From contig NC_088308.1 of the NCBI RefSeq assembly GCF_910592395.1, forward strand, positions 24,629,501 through 24,693,500: a stretch of DNA of 64,000 nucleotides, given 5' to 3'. Position numbers and translations under genes: made by a program. Below the pieces are notes generated by a model. It saw only the letters and a program-made list of their open reading frames with translations. It did not search any database and was not told the origin of the DNA. This DNA is from Lineus longissimus. Taxonomy: Eukaryota > Nemertea > Pilidiophora > Heteronemertea > Lineidae. Shown piece after piece: positions 51,000-62,981 of the stretch. Each line of letters opens with the position of its first letter. The first letter of the stretch is position 1.

Positions 51000-52730
51000 A
51001 CATAGGAGGAAACCACTACATGCATGTTCAGATGATAAGAGAACTACAACGTTGAGGCTCTCCAACAACCACGCCAAGCACCACTTTCCCATTTAATGTA
51101 CCTTTATCAAGACGATGTGGGGTCTTGCCTTCGTTGTAGATATCAACTTGGCATGATTGCCAGTGACCACGGCAATATCTTCAAGTGGTATGAATGTACA
51201 CTCAACTGCAAGAGCCGTGGACAGTAGCAGCGAGTAAGGTCTTCAGACTTCTGGATGAACGCGGAGTCCTTTTGTCGCCAATGCCATTGTTCTCATCTGT
51301 TGCATTCAGTTGAAATGTATGGTAACTTTTTCAAATACAAAACTCCTTACGGATCGCCAAATCATTTCACTTCTTGACGTTAACGGCTCACTCCTCAGTC
51401 TGCGTTCTCTCTTCTATAGTATAGGGTTGTCATTGCCCTGCACCCAGGGCTTGGGAGCTAAAGGTTGTGTGACTGGAAATGATATCCACAGTCATGCCTG
51501 GTCCGTCGCATCGGAGAACAGCTACCTCTCAATCTTATTGGGCGTGACATGGCAAAACAACATATTGCACTCACCAGCTACCTGCCATCGCCATGATTAC
51601 CAGAGGAAACTAACCCTTTGACCTTCAACCTGTTCGAGAGGCTTACACTTACCACACACTCTGACGAGCACGCCGAGCATCAAGTAACCATCAGGTCCTT
51701 CAACGGACGCCTGGTCACTTGGCAGCGAGTAGCCATCAATTCCACGCTTACCCAATCCCTATAGTAACGTCTAGATGTCTTTGCCGGTATCGACTGAATG
51801 GCATCTCCTAAGCTCTTAAGTCATTTATAGTCCATCTGCTTCTTTTCTTTATTACAGCTTCTGACTTTTCTTCTTCTATTTATTTGGCCGTGCTATCTTG
51901 ACACGTTCGGCAATATGCGGCGTCACAGTGCGGAGGACATGAACGATTTGTGCACCTTAGCAACAGTTTTCTAACGATCTTCACACCGTTCCGTTAGGAA
52001 AGTTGCTGCAATTCTTCAACTGTCTCTTGTCGCGCTTGGTTATCTTTTTGCCTAACCATACTTCTTCTAAGCCAATGGAGGAAGATTAACAGATTAATAG
52101 GATTCCTTCATCAATAGCCTGTTGATGTGGCTTGTCCAATCCGATATTTGCTTCCCCGGCCGAATTTGGCTTTCGGGAATTGCGGTATTCATGCTTGATT
52201 CTCCACGGGTTACTCTAGCGGGAATTGCGGCATTCATGCCAATTTCTCCACGGATTACTAATGCGGTTGTATCTTAGATGTTCGACGAGATGTTTACTCC
52301 ATGCCGCGGAACATGTCGCTTCTAATGGTGTTCGGTTCAGCCTGAAGGCGTGAGGCGACTTAAAAGGGGACACAACAATATGTGGTCATTATTGCCACTG
52401 ATTTCCTCAAGCGGTTTCATTGTTGGAAATTTGGCAAGAAGATTTTGTTACAAGTTTCGGTATTGAATGACGATTTCTGTACTTGTTCCGGGTCAGCATA
52501 AGGGCTTCTGTGGAATGAACCTTTGACCTCACTTTGACAAGATTACCTTGGCGCAAAAGTGTGGAAACGGCCTCGCCTACCCACCCATGCCGCGGTTGAG
52601 GACAGCACTGGTTAAAGCATTCTTTTGTCATCAAAAGAACGAAAGGAAAATCTAGCAGTCTCTTGCCTGACCGAAAAAAACAGAGGCCAACAATTTTGTT
52701 CACACTCAGAATGAGTTCGTTGAACAAAAT
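51000..52730. other. GC-richer block with broken coding-like frames
   Basis: Several open pieces of 40-106 codons in different frames occur here, for example one at about 51627-51770 on plus and one at 52407-52727 on minus, separated by stops. The base composition is richer in G and C than the flanks. This would fit a decayed gene or retroelement, but no catalytic motif is visible. Confidence 0.25.
52174..52263 (+). repeat. Two-copy tandem repeat, period 45
   Basis: The block CGGGAATTGCGG ... TTCTCCACGG ... TTACT occurs twice in a row, at 52174 and 52219, with a few substitutions. Confidence 0.8.
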
Positions 52731-54748
52731 TTTGAGGTTTGTTAGTGCTCTCGTACAGCTTCAGATTTCTGTTTAAGTGAAATTGGTTTAATTGATATGT
52801 GGAAGCAATGAAACAGTCATCCACATATCTGCATCATTCACTCTATGTTATGTTACGCATCAGGTACATGTATAGGTCTACACTACAAAAGAACAACTTC
52901 ATCTGGACCGCTTAACACATTGCTATAAACTTTATACCTCGATTCCCTAATCAGTAGCATTCGGAAATCTCAAATTCAAAGGCTAACCTAACTTGAAGTA
53001 GACGCCGATTGAATTAGGAGTTTCATCGATTTTTTACCGGGCATTTTAGTCTATGGTTGACGCGATGCAGCAACAGTGGGCTGTGCTTCAAAAATTAATG
53101 GAAATGTAATATAAGAGTTGAAAAGATAATTAATTCATATGGAGACTAAGCAGTGACACAGAACTTCCATCAGTGAGAGTGCATGTAAATTGAAAATTGA
53201 AAATTGGAACTAGAATTACTCTTTTAGTGGATTTTAGATTATATTTGCTGATAGTGCTGCATATCGTCGGTTAAGCTAGTTAGTTTTTAATCTTTTATTC
53301 ATCGGTGTGACTATTTTATTATGTTTTGACTGCGTTTCGCTTTTTGATTAGAGCATTGCGATCACGGAGTACAATGCATTCTACTCGAATCGAAATCAAT
53401 GGAAAAGTGTCAGTTGTGGGCTGAACGGATGTTGCATTCATCTGTGTCCATTTAATTTGTTGACTCTTGGTTTGTGCAATTCCAGTCATGCCGTTTCAAA
53501 GGAAACTGCTGCTCGGTTTTCAATTTCCACCAAATATGCAAAACACGAGAATCAATTATCAGCTAGCTTAGAATGTACTTAGATTGCACCGACTATGATA
53601 GTATAACATGGTAGCGTAGTAGCAGATTACATTCGGCAGCTGCATGCATTACCACATTATGGACAGATATCTCCAAATAGCTGGTGAATCTGTCCAGGTT
53701 GAGAAACGGTTTACGATTCAAGTCTATAAGCAGGAAAAAATCAAGTGAATGAATTTGCCTTTCTTAATCGCATTCCGCTTTGACGTACAAGTGTTGCCTG
53801 AAAATACACCACGCATTTTTACGCTTTCTTAGAAAATCGACAACATCTCGACTTTCAGGGCATTTGGCCTGTTGCTACACTTGACTCAATATTTCAAATT
53901 ACTTACATAAAGATAAAAACAAATTTTCCACAAGCATTGAAGAAACGATTAGTAGATGTCATGTGTGAGTTCTCAGTCTGCGGTTAGTTAAATTAGTTCG
54001 CCATTGTGTATTTTAAGCCTTCGGGCCATATGTTCAAGCAATGCAACTCCTGCAGACACCGAAGAAAGGCATATCAATGGTGCTCGCAGAGGATATTATT
54101 TCAAATAGGACCTTTACGTGCTGATAACACATTGTGTAAATTGAGATACACCTAAGCAAAACATCTTTGTTATTTGAGGAGTGAATGGCGACGACTCGTT
54201 AGTAGCACAGGTGCAAAAAGAAAATAGACAGCCGGAGGGCGAAATATCGTGAAACATCACGCGCTTACAAAAATCTCGCCATTAGTTAATATGCAAATTT
54301 GTATTTGAACACCACAATACAATTATGCAGTTCGGAGGAATTGCATCTCGCGTTTGGAACCCAATGTCAGTGTTTCCTTTCGCCAAAAATTGCCAAGGGT
54401 ACTTCGTGAAGAAGACTCTTAACGGTCGAGGCCTCTCCACCAAGGACTTCAAAATATTCAAAACTATGAGTACATGTCATTTTGATTGCTTTTTTTAGTA
54501 TGAAAGTGCAATGATTTGTCTACTATACGTGTATTTGAAATGGAAAAACGCATTCGAAATTCATTTGAAAACGTATGAAATAGTCATTGCTGAGTTCAAC
54601 CCAAATCTTTACATGTAAGTCCATCACCGTCCAGTGTATTTCACGTCACGTGCAATTCTTCTTATTCGGGCTATGGTCATTACTCTCTGAGGGTTGATTA
54701 TTCCACCCATCATTCTCATTATGCTTCGTTCCGCTTGTATCTTCCAGG
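52731..54748. other. Intergenic stretch upstream of the glycosyltransferase
   Basis: No gene supported. TACATGTA occurs at 52865 and 54610. An acceptor-like site (TGTATCTTCCAG) ends at 54748, just before the first coding exon of the glycosyltransferase gene, so a 5' untranslated intron is likely and its first exon could lie here. Confidence 0.5.
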
Positions 54749-54765
54749 TTCTCTCAGACCCCGAT

Positions 54766-56586
54766 ATGTTTACCATGCGAAGATGGGAGAAGTTAAGATG
54801 GGCAGCCTGGCGAGGCATGCTATGTTTTACTGTCTTCCTGGCGGTCCACGTCCTCCAACAACAGACGCAGCCTCAGGTAAGGTAGAGCGCTTGACACGGA
54901 ATCATATAAAAAGTCACTTCAAGTAACGTCGTCTTTGTGCCCGATTTAAATAGAGTTATTGTGAAATGATCGCAGTGCCGCTATCGAAACTCGGTGAAAC
55001 TATCATCAGCTTGCTTCAACAGATAGATGTCTGAGATGTGGAAGGCATTAGGATATCGATGTAGTGGCACATTCATGGCGTATCGCTCTCCAACGGTCGA
55101 CTGATGAGAAGCAACGCCGACCGTCATGAAGAAGAAAGGACGGCAGTCTACTTTCGCTCCGTATCCTCCCGTAGGTGGGATTTTCGGAGCAGTTGATCGT
55201 AGCCTTGCCGCAGCTATTAAAGGTCTCCAACAACATGTTCAAACGCTGACTGCCTACTATATATTTTGCTTTCATTTCCAATTTTAGGAGCAGTGCCACG
55301 AGGCTGAACTAATGGCCAGGCTGAGACACCTCCAAGACGTCAAGCGGGTCGCACCAAAGTCACAAACAATAAAGCGGACCAAACACATTCCGTCCGACGT
55401 AACCAAAATCCCTGCAGAGATCAACATTCCACGAGAAGACATGGCGCTTCTCAAAGGCATCATGACACCCAAGCTCAATGCGAAGGATTATATGGTACTA
55501 CAAGGTGCGATTAGGAAGATGAGGGGACTGGCCGCTGCAAAGACGAAGCCTAACAGCTCGGATGACGGGATGTCCGGGTCCTGGGCAGGCAGGGGGCTAC
55601 CCGACCTGGGAGAAGGAGAGATAGATCAATCAGCGCTTAGGGACGAAACAGCTATGTATACCTTAGATGACGGTGATGAATTGGAACAAGCTTTGCCAAC
55701 AATTTCCGAAGAAGAGTACTTTAAGAAGCAAGACACCATGGTGAATCCTCATTATTACAGGTACATGATCACAAATGATAGTCTGTGTTCAGGAGGAGAG
55801 AAACCCTTTCTACTTATCCTCGTCTGTTCCCAACATGAGAACTTCCCTTACAGACAGGCTATCAGAGACACATGGGGCAGCATCGCGTTGTACCACAAAC
55901 GCATAAAGTTAATATTCTTAGTCGGGAGACATGAGGATGAATTCTGGAATAGAAATATCCAAAAGGAATATAGGACGTTTAAAGATATTGTCCAAACCAA
56001 TTTTACAGACAGTTATAGGAATTTAACATTGAAGGTGCTATCTGGATTTCATTGGGCGTTGACGCATTGCCCAACAGTAGAGTTCGTTTTAAAATCTGAC
56101 GAAGATATGATAATCAATGTGCCTTATCTCGTGAAATTACTGTTTAAATTCCCGCTGCATAATGAAATAATGGGCTCCATTAATACCAATGCTCCTGTGA
56201 TGCGATACGCCAGCAGTAAATGGGGTGTATCTCGCGAGAGGTATCCCTTGCCAACATATCCGCCTTATATGTCAGGAAACAGCTATGTCGTTTCGACAGC
56301 AGTTGCCAGGACGTTGTTTGAAACTTCCAAATATGTGCCTTTGATCAATATAGAAGATGCGTATATTACGGGAGTTTTAGCTAGAATAGCTAATGTGGAA
56401 CATAGAAACGTTGAAGGCTTTACCTACTGGGGAAGTCCGCTCATAGAACCTTGTGATTTTATTTTAAACAGGAAGGTCACCGGCACGCACATGACGCCAT
56501 CTTTGATGTATAAGCTTTGGAAAGACATCACTAGGCGGCGCTGTATAGATAAACCAAAAACACAAATACTCCGACCCACGTCGTGA
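54766..56586 (+). CDS. Beta-1,3-galactosyltransferase family (GT31), two coding exons
   Basis: Exons 54766-54876 and 55288-56586 join in phase 0 across a 411-base intron with CAG|GTAAGG donor and TTTTAG acceptor, giving 469 residues. A second ATG at 54775 is also usable. Exon 1 carries a basic N-terminus (RRWEKLRW) and a hydrophobic anchor at about residues 17-31, typical of type II Golgi enzymes. Exon 2 encodes a long polar stem, then the catalytic domain from about 205. Family motifs are RQAIRDTWGS at 226-235, FLVG at 247-250, DIVQTNFTDSYRNLTLK at 270-286, the metal-binding acidic motif SDEDM at 307-311, MSGNSYV at 365-371 and EDAYITG at 393-399. Such enzymes transfer galactose or N-acetylglucosamine in beta-1,3 linkage in the Golgi lumen; donor and acceptor cannot be told apart here. 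Sequons lie in the catalytic domain. Confidence 0.92.
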
Positions 56587-56743
56587 CGGAGGAAATAAAA
56601 CGGATAATTTTAACACTTTGATTGCTCATTATGTTGCCGGTTGGCGTTTGCTGAAAACTTTCCAAACATTTCATCGCAATGCTAGCTCTGTTCGACAAGA
56701 GGTGTTATTTTTTCTTAATACTCAAATATGTTTTTAGAGATGA

Positions 56744-56749
56744 AATAAA
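56744..56749 (+). terminator. Poly(A) signal of the GT31 gene
   Basis: AATAAA about 160 bases after the stop. Another at 56594-56599 is only a few bases after the stop and less likely. Confidence 0.5.
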
Positions 56750-59700
56750 ATGTTATGAAATATATTTTGTTGTCCACAACACCAGAACGCATTTTATTCA
56801 TGATTTACTAAAAGGTAAAAGTTGCCGTTTATTCAGTAATGGAGGAAGATGACAAACCACATCTTCTGCCAATTCGAGAGGTGGGCCAATAGCTTCTCTA
56901 TAACTAATAAGACCGCATTATCTTGTCAAGCCAGCGATTATGCCTCGCGTGCAGATAGAATCACCCACTACGTATTCAAACCGACTTCTCCGAGAACAAC
57001 ATTATCTTTTATATTTCATGAAGCAGAAATGGAAAAAAGGATATTATAGATGCCTAGGGTAGAGCTGTACATTGCCTGCATACGAAACAGCGAAAGCGCC
57101 GTCATATGATATACTAACTCCATTAGACATGTCCGAGGATCCATAATTTTTTCCTTTTTATCTGTTCCCAAAGGCTGTTATGTCCAATGCGAGTATGGTT
57201 AGAATACTTAATTTGGCCAGTTGGGAGGCAATTGAAATAATGTCGTTATACTTACAGGAATACTGTTCCGAGATAAACGCAATTATAAGTATAGGTCACC
57301 AAGCATTAGATCATCAGCAACATTTTTTGCTGGACGATTTTGAACCAACAGACTTTTGGAACTAAATAATCATCGTTTTTTTCTTATTCGCCCGGAATGC
57401 AATATGGGCGATGGGTACCAAACTATCGTTTTGTTGCAGAAGGGCGGGGACATGTGTAACGAATTGGCCAATGCAGTGTTCAGATAGTAGATGGTCAAGA
57501 TCCACCGGATTGGCAGTCTATGCAAGCATAATCGGTACATAAGATCAGTGTAAGAACTAAAGATATAAATAATGTATGTTTTGAATAAAATACTTTTGTG
57601 AATACCCATCTTTTTGTGTTCTTTATCTAAATCACAAAATGCATCTGAGGGGAAACAACATCGACTGTGATGCTAGTGATAACTCACAGGGTCTATTATA
57701 TCATGTAGGAGTGTCATTGCGTCGTAATTGAGTGTCAAATCGGGCATTAGTTGCCATAAGCTCCGTGTCCCTAAAGCGCGTTTTAGTCATCCAATAATCC
57801 AGTCGGAATCAAGTCTAGATTATGTTGACTGCTGGCATATCACAATCTGATGTTCTTCTGACTGTCTTGGATCACTCTGTGACATAAACTGAAGTGAGAC
57901 CATTTTATGATGCCGCTTTGTGATGAGCGTTTAAAGTAGCTACATCATGCAGAGGAACAGTTAGCTCAGGTATCGAGTTTTATGTCAAACCGATCTCCGA
58001 CTAGAAGATTAAGGCTGGGTGAAACTGATGATTGCGGAAGACGATGACGATGACGATGGCGATTATACGCTGTGGTCAGGCAAAGCATGAACTACTCTGT
58101 GCTTGAGCTTAGTAGTCGTGGACAGAAGCTTCATTTCTAACGTAATAAAAAAACATCCCGCACAGCATAAATCAGCCCCAACCCTCGGATGTATCGAGCC
58201 AAAAGCACAGTGTCACAATGCCCCAAATCTGAATAGCAGTATTTCTGGAAACAATTCAATATATCAAGATCGGAACCGGCTCTTTTCAGATTTGGGTCAT
58301 TATACAGTGTGAAATGGATCTGAAATCTGCTACGGAATAATTGAAATGGAAAGGAGTTATCATTTTCCGTGATCGACAGAACGAACTCTGTTTGAATAAG
58401 AGCCTCCTTTATATCAGCTTCTGAAACCTGGTAGTTGTTTTCTCATCCGTCACAATCAGCTATTGAATATTGCTTCATCTAGCAGACCTGTCGAATTCTC
58501 AAACGGGGGACATCCATGCTGTAATTAAATTAGCATATAAATTGCCATTAAATCCTCCCAATCTATCGTGCATGGATTTGACTTATCAATTCTAATTACC
58601 AGACTGTGATGGATGATCAATCGGACGAAGCGCGCAATACGCTTATAGCTCAGCATCGCCTGCTATTTTTTTATTGGAAATTGTTCAGGTATATGTTTAT
58701 GACATAGACGAAAACCTTATCAGTCAGAGCGCCGCAACCGAAAAGCGGCGGGCGGGATGTAACTGCGGGTATAACAATACTATCACAATTGACACGGAAC
58801 ATCTAAAAAAATGATATGATAATTTGTTGTACATATCAACTCTGCTTGCAAATAATATGCTTTTGTAAAGATGACTTCCCTGTTTTATGCATTAAAATAT
58901 CGATATATCGTATCTAACTGTACTCTTAACAAAACTATTGACTGTTATAAGACGAGACGTGCAATGTAGTAACGATCATTCAAGTTCACCATATGCTGGA
59001 CTCAGTGGGACGGTACTCTATCACCTGGTATAACAAAGTAAAATCAAATTGAAGTGGTTATTTTAACCAATAATGGCCGTCGTCCTTAAGCAAAATAAGT
59101 ACTGAAGTTAGTACACAATCAGCTCCGAAGCAGATCCACTAATGAGAGGAAATCTACCCACTACAACCAGATGTACGGTGCCGGTAAATCATTCTTCGTC
59201 CGAAAACCGAAAACCCGAATTGAAATAAAGCAGTGACGGCAACCACTACAAGCAAAGACGGCCACAAATCTAAGTGCGAATGAATGCGGTGGGTTGCCTT
59301 ATTTCTCGGTCATTTTGTCATTGGTTTATTTTCTATTTGCACGCGAGAGCATAATTATAAGCGCTTTGAAACCCACCATGTCAGGTAGTTTCTCCGTGGA
59401 TGAACATCGAAGCTCCCTGTGGTTTGTATCGGTTTGTAATATTCCGTTCATATAGGAGTTTAAGCGCAGTCAAAAACTTAGGGGTCAAGATTATTGAGGA
59501 ACGGACGAGTCTAATAATTTCACCAGTGTCTGCTCAATGCGAATAACGTGTAAATCGAGACGGCGTGCAAACCATCTGACTAACATGTAGTAGTTAAACT
59601 CCCCCGCAGTTTCTCCTCGCTTATTCCGCGCATCAAAACTACTCCAAATGGGCCAGAAACTGTATATACTTATTATCAACAACAATTGCCGTTGGTCAGA

Positions 59701-60381
59701 CCGATTCGGACAATCCCCACCAAGAAATTTACCGTGGGACCCCGCTTCAATGGATCAAATGTATATATCAGTTTACAGCAGCAGCCTTGAACCGCGAAAC
59801 GTCCAAAATCAAAATGAATACTTACAAGTAAATGAGATCAGTAGTAGTTGGCTCCGTGTAACGGAGAACGATCAGAAAAACTAACGAAAAACGTCTTCGG
59901 AGGGAGAATTGCTACACCACGAAGGAATATTACTGGTTTATGGGCAAGTCTTTATTTATTCTTGAAAAAGATGACCAGAACAATTCTTGATAACTCTAAT
60001 CATGATTTTGAATAATCAATAAGATAAACAGTTCCGACGATTTTTATTGCAGAATTGATTTTCATAATCAGCCAAGCCCGCCAGGCAACTTAGTTGTAAT
60101 TATTCTAATAAGGGTTCTGAATTTGTCTCATTAATGATTAATGATTGTTGATCTAAAAAGTTAACAAAGGCCTCATGTCGGGAACAAACAGGTATTGCTT
60201 CTTATAAACCGAAATAAGATTCGAATATCCCGAGGGTTGTGTCCATCGCCAGTGGTCATAACTCCCCAGAATTTGTTCTTTTGTGTTATAGTTCAAATTT
60301 CCGCTTGTTTTCAAAACATTAGAACAAAAGTCAAGAATCACATGAACCTCATTCCTCGTGTTCGGCCATTCTTTTGTTTTT
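56750..60381. other. Intergenic stretch
   Basis: No gene supported. A short GACGAT trinucleotide-type microsatellite lies at 58041-58063. Open frames are under 80 codons. Confidence 0.5.
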
Positions 60382-60453
60382 CAACAATTTCCTGAAAAAC
60401 TGTCGGGTACCGCCGTAGAAGCCTATAAAACACCGCAGAAAATTGCAACTATC
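60382..60453 (+). promoter_or_regulatory. Promoter of cysteine-rich peptide gene 1
   Basis: A TATA box (TATAAAA) lies at 60424-60430 and a CA initiator about 27 bases further on (ATCACTTGACTC at 60451). The 40 bases upstream of the TATA box are also similar to those upstream of the second TATA box at 62789, which supports a real, conserved promoter. Confidence 0.7.
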
Positions 60454-60510
60454 ACTTGACTCGCAGCGTCTCTATCAAGGCTTTGACTCGGTGATAATCG
60501 AACTCCCAAG
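60454..60510 (+). other. Non-coding first exon of peptide gene 1
   Basis: Ends at CCCAAG with donor GTAGGT at 60511. It is similar in sequence to the exon at 62816-62903. The intron runs to 61379, where TTTTCTTTCAG directly precedes the ATG, giving an 869-base intron. The exact transcription start is inferred from the TATA spacing. Confidence 0.65.
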
Positions 60511-61379
60511 GTAGGTTGGGCGACTTCGAAAATTTCTTTCATATTTCTTAGATAAGTTCAAATCAAGTTCAACGCGATTATTTTGAGAAACATTTTTGCT
60601 GTTTCTACGAAAAAATTAGGTGACACCTCCCCACTCTGCTGATCTACCGAACACCGGTTTGAAAATGCTCGACTCGGCCACTGTTTCTCTTTCCCTGAGG
60701 ATTCCATCAAAAACTTGACAAACAATGCCCATTTGCCCTTACATTACCAGATTGCAATGTTTTGGCCGAAAACCGCTTAAAACCTTGCGTTCGCTTCTTT
60801 CTTTATTTGAAAGACTCTGATACAGAGGGTCGAATTTTTCAAATTAATGGAACTGACAACGTTTTCGTTGATAACAGCCAACTGAACAATGATTTTAAAT
60901 CGGGCCTGTGATGACAGTCACTAATCCACGTCTTGGGCCATCACATGAACGAACTTTGTATACAACTTTATCATTTCTGGCTTATGCGCGCGCAAGATTC
61001 GATAATTTTTACAGCGGGTTGCAGTTTCACGCGTTCTACAGGCTTAGTGGTCAGTTAAAACTTCCGAGCCGATATAAACTTACATCAAATATAATCCACC
61101 ACCTGCGTTCGCCGGCGTTTCCCGCTGTTGTTAAATCCAAGCTGTAAAGTCCTCTCCGATATTTTCACCAAACCAAAATTACATTAGAAAATGATGCAGC
61201 ATTCAAATCTTAGTTGACCATTTCATGGAATAGTCGTCCGGCTTTGGGATGGTTGCCAGCAGAAACGATGGACCCTACACCTTTGGGCTGTTATATAAAT
61301 TGTGATACAATTTCATGCATAATCAAGTGGATGAATATTTTAGATTAGTTGTTCCCTCATCTCTATTGTTTTCTTTCAG

Positions 61380-61754
61380 ATGTCCAACATGGTACGACTG
61401 TTGTTGGTTGTGGTCGTAGTGATCGCGACGATTAAGGTCAATGGTGTGTCTGGCACTTGTGAGACTGCCAGATGGAACGACTGTCTGGCTTGGTGTCAGC
61501 AGAACGGCTGTTTCGAATCTACTTTTACCGAAGGTGAGCAAGCTGCATGTAAGGCATACTGCTGCGAGAAGGGTACCACTGAAACTCCCTTACAAACAGA
61601 TCTCAACCTGGTCAGTGAGGATTCACCCTTACAGTGCCTTGCTTATTGGTCGTCCGGTTATGAATCTGGTGAATACCACGGTTGTCATGAGGGAAGTGAA
61701 TCATCATCCAGTTGCTGTCAAGGTTCTTGCAGCAATACCGCATGCTGCAATTGA
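61380..61754 (+). CDS. Secreted cysteine-rich peptide precursor
   Basis: One coding exon, 124 residues. The ATG is the first base after the acceptor; a second ATG three codons on has a better context. Residues about 4-22 form a strongly hydrophobic signal peptide (VRLLLVVVVVIATIKV), with cleavage likely near 22-25. The mature part has 14 Cys at 27, 35, 39, 44, 57, 61, 62, 86, 102, 112, 113, 117, 122 and 123, enough for seven disulfides. They fall into two seven-Cys groups joined by a Cys-free linker at 63-85; spacing differs between groups. The second group is rich in Ser and Gly. No dibasic cleavage site is obvious. I recognise no named family: it could be a defence, mucus, signalling or venom-type peptide, and function is not inferred. 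A paralogous gene begins about 1 kb downstream. Confidence 0.8.
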   Translation: MSNMVRLLLVVVVVIATIKVNGVSGTCETARWNDCLAWCQQNGCFESTFTEGEQAACKAYCCEKGTTETPLQTDLNLVSEDSPLQCLAYWSSGYESGEYHGCHEGSESSSSCCQGSCSNTACCN

Positions 61755-61823
61755 CTCCCAGGTGCATAATCCGAATACGACTGAAATCTCCGACATTCCG
61801 TCTCTCCTGTTTGAAACAAATAG

Positions 61824-61829
61824 AATAAA
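61824..61829 (+). terminator. Poly(A) signal of peptide gene 1
   Basis: AATAAA 70 bases after the stop codon. Confidence 0.65.
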
Positions 61830-62042
61830 TACATCGCGATGTTAGAAATAGAGATATAAGCATAAAAAGTTCCTATTGTTATTTCTTTGCCCATATATTT
61901 CCATGATTATGTCATGTAACACCTTTTTCATGATTAACTGTGTTTTATAAATAGTTCGCAAATATAAGTCTGTTGGTCATGAAAGAGTATTTAGGAATCT
62001 CGGAGAACATGACAGCCATCAAGGATACATCACATTTTCCTC

Positions 62043-62173
62043 ACTGGAGTTTTCGCAAATCCCCCGAAACGTCCACGCCAACGCCTATCCCATTGTTCGG
62101 CTTCGTTATCAGGAGGTCAAACAATGTGATAGGCGTTCGCGTTGGCGTTTCGGGGATTTGTGAAAGCTCCCTA
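62043..62173. mobile_element. Short fold-back element (MITE-like), copy 1
   Basis: About 130 bases in which nearly the whole length forms an imperfect hairpin: left arm starting GGAGTTTTCGCAAATC and right arm ending GATTTGTGAAAGCTCC, with stems of about 55 bases and a short centre. The same element recurs at 62544-62675. It has no coding capacity. A TA flanks the right end. Confidence 0.75.
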
Positions 62174-62543
62174 TTGTGAATCCTGCGCATGCACTGACTC
62201 ATAATTGCTGTCAAACCTGTAATATCCTTGTCACCTGTTACAGAGGATATTACTATCTTCAGTAACAATGTGAACAGATGCTTTAGTGATGGGGTACCTT
62301 GGCCGACTGACCAAACAATGATTTCTTGCTCACGCGAAACCTGCCTTGATATGATTTTGGAGCTTTCGTTGAATTCATGAAAATCTCCAAGATATCAAAT
62401 CATTAAAATTATACTCTTACCAATTTGGCATTATTCTCCACATGTCTTCGCAGATGACTATGATGTTTCTTGCCACACTCTAATTATGAAGCAGGGCACG
62501 TCGGTTACTCACTCTCAGACTGACCGGTAGATGAGGATCGAAA

Positions 62544-62675
62544 TAGGGAGTTTTAGCGAGGCGCCCGAAACGCCGACGTGAACGCCTGTCCAATTGTTCA
62601 ACACCGTTATCAGCTGATTGAACAATGGGATAGGCGTTCACGTTGGCGTTTCGGGCCCTTTGCGAAAACTCTCTA
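62544..62675. mobile_element. Short fold-back element (MITE-like), copy 2
   Basis: Same family as 62043-62173. It starts TAGGGAGTTTT and ends AAAACTCTCTA, consistent with TA at both ends. The arms share the CCCGAAACGCC and GAACGCCTATCCCATTG-like blocks with copy 1. The strand is arbitrary as the element is near-palindromic. Confidence 0.78.
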
Positions 62676-62717
62676 ATTCCCCGGTAATACCAACGCCAGC
62701 TGCGCTCGGCTATTCTC

Positions 62718-62757
62718 CTCCTTTCCACCAATTTCCCCTCCTTTCCATCAATTTCCC
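62718..62757 (+). repeat. Two-copy tandem repeat upstream of promoter 2
   Basis: The motif TCCTTTCCACCAATTTCCC is repeated in tandem with one change, ending where similarity to promoter 1 begins. Confidence 0.7.
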
Positions 62758-62815
62758 GTGAAATCTGTCAGGTGCTACAGCAGAATCGTATATAAGACGG
62801 CAGAAATTGCCTGAT
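62748..62815 (+). promoter_or_regulatory. Promoter of cysteine-rich peptide gene 2
   Basis: A TATA box (TATATAAG) lies at 62789-62796, with a GATCACTTGACTCG initiator region from 62813. Both, and the 40 bases upstream, align with promoter 1 at 60382-60453. Confidence 0.68.
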
Positions 62816-62903
62816 CACTTGACTCGTCCCGTCTCTACTTGCTGCTACTACTGTTGCTGCTTCTGTCTCAAACAAGGCTGATAGCGAGAATCTAACTCCA
62901 AAG
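62816..62903 (+). other. Non-coding first exon of peptide gene 2
   Basis: Similar to exon 1 of gene 1: the CACTTGACTCG start, GTCTCT, AACAAGGCT and AACTCCAAAG end with donor GTGAGT at 62904. It carries an extra CTG/CTA-rich insertion of about 25 bases. No coding exon with the gene 1 signal peptide is seen before 64000, so the rest of the gene should lie to the right. Confidence 0.62.
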
Positions 62904-62981
62904 GTGAGTCTATATAGCTGAAGGTGTGAAAGTTGTCAAGGATGACTTGTTAGACAAGGATGCTCGATGGCAGACTGGCCG

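Noticed and set aside
60908-61147. 79-codon frame inside the intron of peptide gene 1
   Set aside because: It lies within the inferred intron, has no recognisable features and is best explained as chance.
61441-61845. 134-codon frame overlapping the cysteine-rich peptide in another frame
   Set aside because: It lacks a signal peptide and sits wholly over the better-supported frame that starts right after the splice acceptor.
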